Assembly: GCA_030158535.1 (NCBI GenBank) | Contig: JAOASV010000007.1 | Location: forward strand, 11,252-21,986 | Direction: 5' to 3' | Length of the DNA stretch: 10,735 nucleotides | From: Sediminibacterium sp. | GTDB lineage: Bacteria > Bacteroidota > Bacteroidia > Chitinophagales > Chitinophagaceae | In this document: positions 6,389 to 10,735 of the stretch, piece by piece | How the letters are laid out: every line of letters begins with the position of its first letter | Position numbering within the stretch: the stretch's first letter is position 1 | Made by a program: the position numbers and the translations under genes | The notes under the pieces: generated by a model | The model's database searches: none | What the model was told of the DNA's origin: nothing | The model's input: only the letters and a program-made list of their open reading frames with translations

Positions 6389-7531
6389 ATGAAGGTTACA
6401 CTTAGACAGCGTCTTTTAAAGACAGGCCGGATCAGCCTTTACCTAGATCACTGCCCACCAATTATCCATCCCGAAAGTGGCAAATTAACCCGGTGGGAAT
6501 ACCTCAATATGTATCTCTACAGTCCCCCGCGAGACGAGATGGAGAAACGTCACAACCGAGATATGGAAACCTTGGCACGTTCCATTGCTGCCAATCGGCA
6601 ACTGGATAGGTTAGCAGGGAAGTTTGGTATCAAACGGAGTTCTGAATTTGAAGACTTTCTGCCCTTCTATGAAAAGCAGGTAAAGAAATGGGTTGGTAAT
6701 CCCAATACACACGGAGGTTGGGTGGCTTCTTACAAAACCTTTCTTCAATTTTGTAATGAACAATGCAATTTTGGTGATATCACACCGCAGTTCATCAATG
6801 AGTACAAAGAGTTTTTAGAGAAAAAAGCTACGCGCATCAATTCACCCAAAATGCGCATCTCTCAAAATTCATGTTACACGTATTACAACAAGCTGCGAGC
6901 AACGGTTCGAGAAGCCATGGTGTTTGGACACATGATTAGCAATCCTTTTGATGCCGTAAAAGGTGTGCAACAACCTGAAACTTATCGTGAGTTTTTAACC
7001 AAAGAAGAATTGATAAAACTTTACAATACACCTGTTGATTCTGATTTGATGAAACGAACTTGTATGTTTTCTGCTCTCACAGGTTTACGTTTGGGGGATG
7101 TGGTGAAACTTCGAGGTGAACAAATACAACACTCCGAAAACTTAGGCTATTTCATTCGCTTTACACAGAGTAAAACCAAAGCAATGGAAACCCTTCCAAT
7201 TTCAGATGAAGCATTGAGCTTATTGGGCAATTATGAAGAGAGTGCAGAACGCATATTTGGTGATTACAATTTCCAACGAGACTATGCAAACTTGAATCGT
7301 TGGCTGCAAAAGGCTGGTATTCGTAAGAAGATTACGTTTCATAATTTCCGACACACATTTGCTACGTTACAATTAGCGGAAGGAACCGATATCTATACCG
7401 TTTCAAAACTCTTAGGACATAAACATATTCATACCACACAGATTTATGGTAAGGTAATGGATACAACGAAAACCAAAGCGATGCAGAGTATTCAATTGGG
7501 TATCAAACCTGACAAGAATGAACAACAATAG
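6389..7531 (+). CDS. Tyrosine recombinase (site-specific integrase)
   Basis: This enzyme cuts and rejoins DNA at the attachment sites to insert and excise the element. The 380-residue protein has the length and order typical of Bacteroidota element integrases. An N-terminal arm-DNA-binding segment (about 1-45, LRQRLLKTGRISLYLD) is followed by a SAM-like core-binding domain (about 85-190) and the catalytic domain (about 200-365). All catalytic residues are present: Arg234 (TGLRLGD), Lys262 (TQSKTK), His318 and Arg321 (HNFRHTFA), His344 (LLGHKH) and nucleophile Tyr353 (TTQIYGK). It should therefore be active. ATG 6389 lies 2 bp after the preceding stop, with no other candidate closer to the domain. 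It is adjacent to the putative attachment site, as in most integrative elements. Confidence 0.95.
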   Translation: MKVTLRQRLLKTGRISLYLDHCPPIIHPESGKLTRWEYLNMYLYSPPRDEMEKRHNRDMETLARSIAANRQLDRLAGKFGIKRSSEFEDFLPFYEKQVKKWVGNPNTHGGWVASYKTFLQFCNEQCNFGDITPQFINEYKEFLEKKATRINSPKMRISQNSCYTYYNKLRATVREAMVFGHMISNPFDAVKGVQQPETYREFLTKEELIKLYNTPVDSDLMKRTCMFSALTGLRLGDVVKLRGEQIQHSENLGYFIRFTQSKTKAMETLPISDEALSLLGNYEESAERIFGDYNFQRDYANLNRWLQKAGIRKKITFHNFRHTFATLQLAEGTDIYTVSKLLGHKHIHTTQIYGKVMDTTKTKAMQSIQLGIKPDKNEQQ

Positions 7532-7598
7532 CGATTTATGGCAGTGACAAATTGGCTGAATGTCAGTATGATACGGAGCAAAAAATCGATTTCTTGAA

Positions 7599-7628
7599 TT
7601 TGCGCACTTGGAAAATCATCTGCGCAAA
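7599..7628. repeat. 8-bp perfect inverted repeat TTTGCGCA...TGCGCAAA
   Basis: TTTGCGCA (7599-7606) and TGCGCAAA (7621-7628) are exact complements with a 14-bp spacer, so equivalent points lie 22 bp apart, two helical turns. This geometry fits an operator for a dimeric HTH protein. It has no T-tract and is a poor terminator. Confidence 0.4.
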
Positions 7629-7651
7629 AGTAGACGGATATGGACTCCTTT

Positions 7652-7681
7652 TGACACAGTCTGACACACTATGAGACTGAA
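7652..7681. repeat. Three tandem 10-bp repeats of the TGACACA type
   Basis: TGACACAGTC (7652), TGACACACTA (7662) and TGAGACTGAA (7672) follow one another at exactly 10 bp. The first two share TGACACA; the third is degenerate. The array lies about 105 bp upstream of the HTH gene, a suitable place for binding by that protein or by the recombinase system. Confidence 0.45.
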
Positions 7682-7751
7682 TTCCGGAGCAACTCGAACC
7701 CTCTAAACATTGATAAATAAAAAAAGGAAACCACAGCGCTTGGCACGGTTT

Positions 7752-7759
7752 TATTTTTG
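7752..7759 (+). promoter_or_regulatory. Possible -7 promoter element of the HTH-DUF3987 gene pair
   Basis: TATTTTTG matches TAnnTTTG exactly and ends 26 bp before the ATG at 7786. No TTTG is found about 19 bp upstream, so if it is real the promoter may need an activator. Confidence 0.35.
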
Positions 7760-7785
7760 ATGCATGGTGAGTAAATGTTTCAAAT

Positions 7786-8136
7786 ATGAAAGAAAGTATT
7801 ACTCACCTACAAGCATTCATCACGGAGTTGGTGAATGAAGCTGTTCAGACCGCATTAGAACAGCATCAAGAAACGGCAGTTACAGAACTTGCCGAGAACA
7901 ATCAGAAGGCAGAAGTGCTCAATGCCGATCAGGCTGCGGAGTTTCTGCACATTGCCAAACAGACTTTGTACTCGATGACGAGTAGAAGAAAAATTCCGTT
8001 CTACAAGAATGGAAAGAAGATTCTATTTCGAAAGGGTGATTTAGAAGACTGGTTAGACGCTGGTAAACACGAACAAGAGAAAAACATTCATCGCGAAGCA
8101 TTGCGATATGTGCAGGATAAACCTTTAAAACGTTAA
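7786..8136 (+). CDS. Helix-turn-helix (HTH_17/excisionase family) DNA-binding protein
   Basis: This is a 116-residue protein. An N-terminal amphipathic, probably coiled-coil segment (about 1-42, Glu/Gln/Ala-rich) may mediate dimerisation. It is followed by an excisionase-type winged HTH (about 44-92: VLNADQAAEFLHIAKQTLYSMTSRRKIPFYKNGKKILFRKGDLEDWL in sense, with the recognition helix around AKQTLYSMTSR). A short charged tail ends the protein. Unlike the first HTH protein in the element, it has no cysteine ribbon. Its stop is 2 bp before the DUF3987 start, so the two are an operon. In Bacteroidota integrative elements an HTH gene of this kind usually precedes DUF3987 and may regulate excision or replication; which of these applies here is not visible. 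Confidence 0.85.
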   Translation: MKESITHLQAFITELVNEAVQTALEQHQETAVTELAENNQKAEVLNADQAAEFLHIAKQTLYSMTSRRKIPFYKNGKKILFRKGDLEDWLDAGKHEQEKNIHREALRYVQDKPLKR

Positions 8137-8138
8137 TC

Positions 8139-9527
8139 ATGTACCAATCAAAATACAATGCACAAAACGAAGAAGAGTTATTCATCTTACCCAAATACCA
8201 GGATGAGTTACCCGCTACCTTGGCCGTAGAAATTTATGAGTATTTGCCTGAGCCACTCAAAGAGTTGTTTAAACCCATTCAGAATGCCCATGAGCGCGAT
8301 ATACTACTCCTAGGTACACTTACAGTGCTTTCGGGTTGTATGCCGAATGTAATGGGCTTTTACGACCGCAAATGGGTATCGCCTAATTTGTACACGTTTA
8401 TTGAAGCTCCAGCAGGGTCAGGAAAAGGCGTATTGAGTTGGACGCGATTGATTGGCATGGAAGTTCATAAAATGCTCTTAGAAGAAACCAATCTAGCCAA
8501 ACAAAAATTCGAAGAACTCAAACGAGAGAAAATTAAACAGAAGGATGCTGACCTTTCATCACTGAAAGAACCTCCGTATAAATTACTCTTTATTCCAGCG
8601 AACAACAGTGCCAGCTCTGTGGTACAAACCTTGAGTGAAAATGAAGGTGCAGGAATTTTATTTTCAACGGAAGCTGATACTCTAGCCAATGCCTTAGCGC
8701 AAGATTGGGGGAATTTTAGCGATGTGCTTCGCGCTGCATTTCACCACGAACCCGTGGAAATGCAACGCAGGCAAAATCGCGAACACTTTTCAGTAGAACA
8801 CCCACGCTTATCTGTTTTACTGACTGGGACACGCGGTCAAGTAATGCGTTTAATACCCGATACAGAAAACGGTTTGTTCAGTAGATTCATGTTTTACTCG
8901 TTTCCAGCTGTCCCAACCTTTAGAAATGTATTCTCACATACTGGGACAGATCCGGGACACGCCTTCCGTAAAGTGGGACAAATGGTACAGGGTTTATACT
9001 TGTTTTTAAAAGAACAACCCGAAACACTTCAGTTGTATTTCGATGAAAAGCAACAAGCGTATTTCATGCAGCAATTTCAACATATAACAAAAGTTGCACA
9101 TCGAGATTCTGGGACACCCATTTTAGCAACCATACATCGCTTAGGATTAATTTGTTTTCGGATGTCTATGATATTAACCATTGTCCGTTTTTATCATCAT
9201 CCCAAACGAGGAAAGAAAACAGCAATCAATATGCATTCAGTCGATGTTCAAATTTCTGTTCATGTAGTCTATTCACTTTTGTACCACGCCAATATGCTCA
9301 TTGCCGATATGAAGAATGGCAGCAAGCAAATTCAAATACAAGCTAAACAGCATCGCTTTTTTGAATCATTACCTGTAGAATTCAATTGGACACAAGCCGT
9401 TGATTTAGGGCAGAAGATGAACATGTCTCCTTCATCGGTTCGGCGCTATTTATTATCAGGTCAATTTGAACGAAATACCAAAGGGTGGTACCGCAAAGTA
9501 GTCAAACCAGTACCCGATGAACAGTGA
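8139..9527 (+). CDS. DUF3987-family P-loop ATPase, probable element replication protein
   Basis: This 462-residue protein is of the DUF3987 type, common in Bacteroidota mobile elements and thought to be a helicase/primase-associated ATPase; the biochemical activity is not established. It has a Walker A motif at 90-97 (APAGSGKG, Lys96), a Walker-B-like strand with acidic end (GAGILFSTEAD, Glu178), a sensor-like strand (LSVLLTGTRGQV, 224-235) and a candidate arginine finger (GLFSRFMFY, Arg249). A long charged helical insert (about 110-145) interrupts the nucleotide fold. The C-terminus (about 415-450, WTQAVDLGQKMNMSPSSVRRYLL) looks like a winged helix, so DNA binding and ATPase may be joined in one chain. 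It starts 2 bp after the HTH gene. An array of phased repeats, a possible target, begins about 50 bp after its stop. Confidence 0.82.
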   Translation: MYQSKYNAQNEEELFILPKYQDELPATLAVEIYEYLPEPLKELFKPIQNAHERDILLLGTLTVLSGCMPNVMGFYDRKWVSPNLYTFIEAPAGSGKGVLSWTRLIGMEVHKMLLEETNLAKQKFEELKREKIKQKDADLSSLKEPPYKLLFIPANNSASSVVQTLSENEGAGILFSTEADTLANALAQDWGNFSDVLRAAFHHEPVEMQRRQNREHFSVEHPRLSVLLTGTRGQVMRLIPDTENGLFSRFMFYSFPAVPTFRNVFSHTGTDPGHAFRKVGQMVQGLYLFLKEQPETLQLYFDEKQQAYFMQQFQHITKVAHRDSGTPILATIHRLGLICFRMSMILTIVRFYHHPKRGKKTAINMHSVDVQISVHVVYSLLYHANMLIADMKNGSKQIQIQAKQHRFFESLPVEFNWTQAVDLGQKMNMSPSSVRRYLLSGQFERNTKGWYRKVVKPVPDEQ

Positions 9528-9780
9528 ACAAATGAATAAATGAACATTGAAGTGAGAAAGGCAAGTAAAGTGGTATGAATTACTGTTTATTTACCAAAGA
9601 TTCGGTATAATCACCACACTATTGCCACATTATTCCCGAAAATTCAACAGAATTACCACGATTTTACCAAAAAATTCCCAAGATTACTGTGGGATTGCTA
9701 GAATATTACTTGTAATTTTCTTGACTTGAAGAAATTAGAGATTCAAATTCCGTATACAATTAATTATCCTAACAGTTTTA
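9528..9780. other. Non-coding region between DUF3987 and the converging gene
   Basis: This 253-bp region has no usable open frame and no convincing terminator for either converging gene. Its middle is filled by a phased ATT-led repeat array (9579-9724). Because the DUF3987 gene ends beside it, an origin of replication or a recombination site of the element is the leading idea; this is inference. Confidence 0.5.
9579..9724. repeat. Helically phased array of about fourteen ATT-led elements
   Basis: Short elements beginning ATT (or near variants), often continuing nCC, start at about 9579, 9589, 9600, 9610, 9621, 9632, 9642, 9652, 9663, 9674, 9683, 9694, 9705 and 9715. Individual spacings are 9-11 bp and the mean is about 10.5 bp, one turn of B-DNA. 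Clear examples are ATTGCCACA (9621), ATTCCCGAA (9632), ATTACCACG (9652), TTTACCAAA (9663), ATTCCCAAG (9674) and ATTACTGTG (9683). The outermost elements and 9610 (ATCACCACA) are less regular. A/T steps repeated at this interval favour curved DNA, and the nCC part suggests protein contacts on one face. Confidence 0.6.
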
Positions 9781-10735
9781 TTATAAATACTCTTGGATTT
9801 GATTTTGTAAATACTGAATCTTAACCTTAAAATCACCGATTTCCTGCATACAATGGTTGTAATTATCCATTTCTGTTTTAGAAAGTGGGGTTTCTAAAGA
9901 ATTAATTTGCTTGTTCAGTTGTTCAACATACACATTTGTTCTATCATATATTTGCCTTGTCATTGCTCCATGTTGCTGATTTATATAGTTCTTAAAATTC
10001 GTATAAGCCTTTTGGAAAACAGCCCCCATTGCTTTATTAGATTTCGCCATAATTCCATTTATTTGGTTTTTACGAATCGTTGCTTTACCAACAAATACAA
10101 CTTTTAAAAGATTCCATACTTCAGATATTAGGTCAGCCACAACAACTACGGCTTTTTCTAAAAAATTAAGATCTGAAAACCTTGCTGTTTCAGGAAATGT
10201 AGCTGTAATTGGGTTTACGAATTTCTTAAGTCTTTCTTCATTTATCCAACGAAGAGAGGTATTGTTTTTAATTGTTAATTCAGCTTGTGATAAACTATCT
10301 TTTACCCACGAATTGATTGTGCTATAGAGTGTATCAAGTTTGTAATTAACCTCTTCATATATTTGATTAAGTACGATTAAGGAGTTTTGTTCTAAATATT
10401 CTCTGTAAATCAATCCGCCCGGTAGTTTTTCATCCGTTGAATGTGATTCGAGCCATGTTCTTAGCTCTTGAAGAATATTCTCGACACGTTGGTTTATATA
10501 CGTTTCAAGCCATTGAATTAGTTCTTCTTTCTCTTTAATACCCTTTTCATACAATTTAGATAAATCCGAATTTACAGTGTCCAAATCACCCTTTAGCCGC
10601 TTACTTTCTTTTGTATTTAATAATCTTGCACTTAAAATTAACCCAAGCTTATTAAGTTCTTCGAATGTTTGACTGCTTAGTGCATGCAAAGTATGTAGGC
10701 CTGTTTTACTATTCTTTAATAAATGATCCCATAAC
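9781..10735 (-). CDS. Unassigned coiled-coil-rich protein, C-terminal part (partial)
   Basis: I do not recognise this gene with certainty. The minus frame ends at TAA 9783-9781 and stays open to the window edge: upstream of a TTG at 10689 another 15 sense codons continue (WDHLLKNSKTGLHTL and so on), so the start is outside and TTG 10689 is not the start. The visible 317 residues are almost wholly helical, rich in Lys, Glu, Asn and Gln, with long amphipathic stretches at both ends. A hydrophobic patch (FLEKAVVVVADLISEVWNLL, about 191-210) is followed by basic residues. A helical stalk with one membrane-active patch after a missing N-terminal domain resembles the C-terminal half of bacterial dynamin-like GTPases, but no GTPase motif is in view and this is only a suggestion. 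The gene converges on DUF3987 and is very A/T-rich, so it is probably element cargo. Confidence 0.6.
   Translation of the reverse strand, partial: LWDHLLKNSKTGLHTLHALSSQTFEELNKLGLILSARLLNTKESKRLKGDLDTVNSDLSKLYEKGIKEKEELIQWLETYINQRVENILQELRTWLESHSTDEKLPGGLIYREYLEQNSLIVLNQIYEEVNYKLDTLYSTINSWVKDSLSQAELTIKNNTSLRWINEERLKKFVNPITATFPETARFSDLNFLEKAVVVVADLISEVWNLLKVVFVGKATIRKNQINGIMAKSNKAMGAVFQKAYTNFKNYINQQHGAMTRQIYDRTNVYVEQLNKQINSLETPLSKTEMDNYNHCMQEIGDFKVKIQYLQNQIQEYL

Larger units (their letters stand above)
7532..7785. promoter_or_regulatory. Non-coding region between the recombinase and HTH genes
   Basis: This 254-bp gap has no convincing gene; an ATG at 7538 opens only 19 codons. It holds an inverted repeat (7599-7628), a 10-bp direct-repeat array (7652-7681) and a possible -7 promoter box before the HTH gene (7752-7759). 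I see no clear terminator for the recombinase gene. The gap breaks the otherwise very tight gene packing, so the HTH-DUF3987 pair probably has its own promoter. Confidence 0.5.
5771..10735. mobile_element. Integrated genomic island / integrative element, left end and core (right end outside the window)
   Basis: From the mnmE stop onward the genes are of a mobile-element kind: excisionase-like HTH, tyrosine recombinase, second HTH and DUF3987 ATPase, all on the plus strand, followed by a converging unassigned gene. Codon choice also shifts, with more CGG, CCC and AGG codons than in the exb-tonB operon; this is an impression, not a count. The left boundary is placed at the mnmE stop because mnmE is complete and nothing chromosomal is visible after it. 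The true recombination point could lie inside the last mnmE codons or at the hairpin at 5814-5836. No relaxase or conjugation gene is visible, so self-transfer cannot be claimed. Confidence 0.7.

Noticed and set aside
7720..7757. Imperfect AAACC...GGTTT hairpin as terminator of the recombinase gene
   Set aside because: Only about 5 bp pair around a long loop; the T-rich stretch is better explained as a -7 promoter element.
9152..9346. Plus-strand open frame of 64 codons inside the DUF3987 gene
   Set aside because: It is a frame-shifted shadow of a well-supported gene, with Cys/Ser/Phe-rich composition.
9676..9694. TCCCA/TGGGA hairpin as a terminator between the converging genes
   Set aside because: The stem is only 5 bp, the loop 9 nt, there is no T-tract on either side, and the bases are explained by the phased array.

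Overview
The window is a stretch of a Bacteroidota chromosome, probably from the Chitinophagales/Sphingobacteriales side of the phylum (the finer placement is a guess). The phylum call rests on four things. ExbB, two ExbD paralogs and TonB are encoded in a row, and the TonB has the Bacteroidota-type N-terminus (ILFEGKNKAYGAYDLRR). The start of a DUF5117/DUF5118 metalloprotease is present. Starts are A-rich and lack Shine-Dalgarno sites. At least one promoter matches the Bacteroidota pattern TTTG-N18-TAnnTTTG.

Layout. (1) Positions 1-934, minus strand: the 5' part of a secreted zinc-metalloprotease-like gene, running off the left edge. (2) Positions 935-1283: a divergent AT-rich intergenic region. 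(3) Positions 1284-4295, plus strand: exbB, exbD, exbD and tonB, an energy-transduction operon that powers TonB-dependent outer-membrane transport, closed by a strong terminator at 4316-4344. (4) Positions 4403-5770: mnmE, a tRNA-modification GTPase with its own promoter, whose -33 element lies in the T-tract of the preceding terminator. The more likely start is ATG 4403, not GTG 4388.

(5) From just after the mnmE stop codon the content changes to an integrated mobile element or genomic island: a Zn-ribbon plus helix-turn-helix (excisionase-like) protein, a complete tyrosine recombinase, a second excisionase-like HTH protein and a DUF3987 P-loop ATPase. This looks like the integration/replication end of a Bacteroidota integrative element. 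Lying directly downstream of an intact mnmE 3' end recalls Salmonella genomic island 1, which integrates at the last codons of the same gene. (6) After the DUF3987 gene comes a non-coding region (9528-9780) with about fourteen ATT-led elements spaced on average about 10.5 bp apart. (7) From the right edge, a minus-strand gene (10735-9781) converges on it. It is a helical, coiled-coil-rich protein with one hydrophobic patch, has no certain assignment, and is probably cargo. Its reading frame is open to the window edge, so its true start lies outside.

The most unusual feature is that the non-coding parts of the element carry four different short direct-repeat arrays, each with a period of about one helical turn: TCATTTT at 5857/5867/5887, a GCTGCACCA-like unit repeated four times at 5971-6010, TGACACA-like units at 7652/7662/7672, and the ATT-led array at 9579-9724. 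Proteins bound to each would sit on one face of the DNA, as expected for an integration/excision or replication-initiation complex. The HTH proteins and recombinase encoded beside them are the obvious candidate binders. That link is inference.
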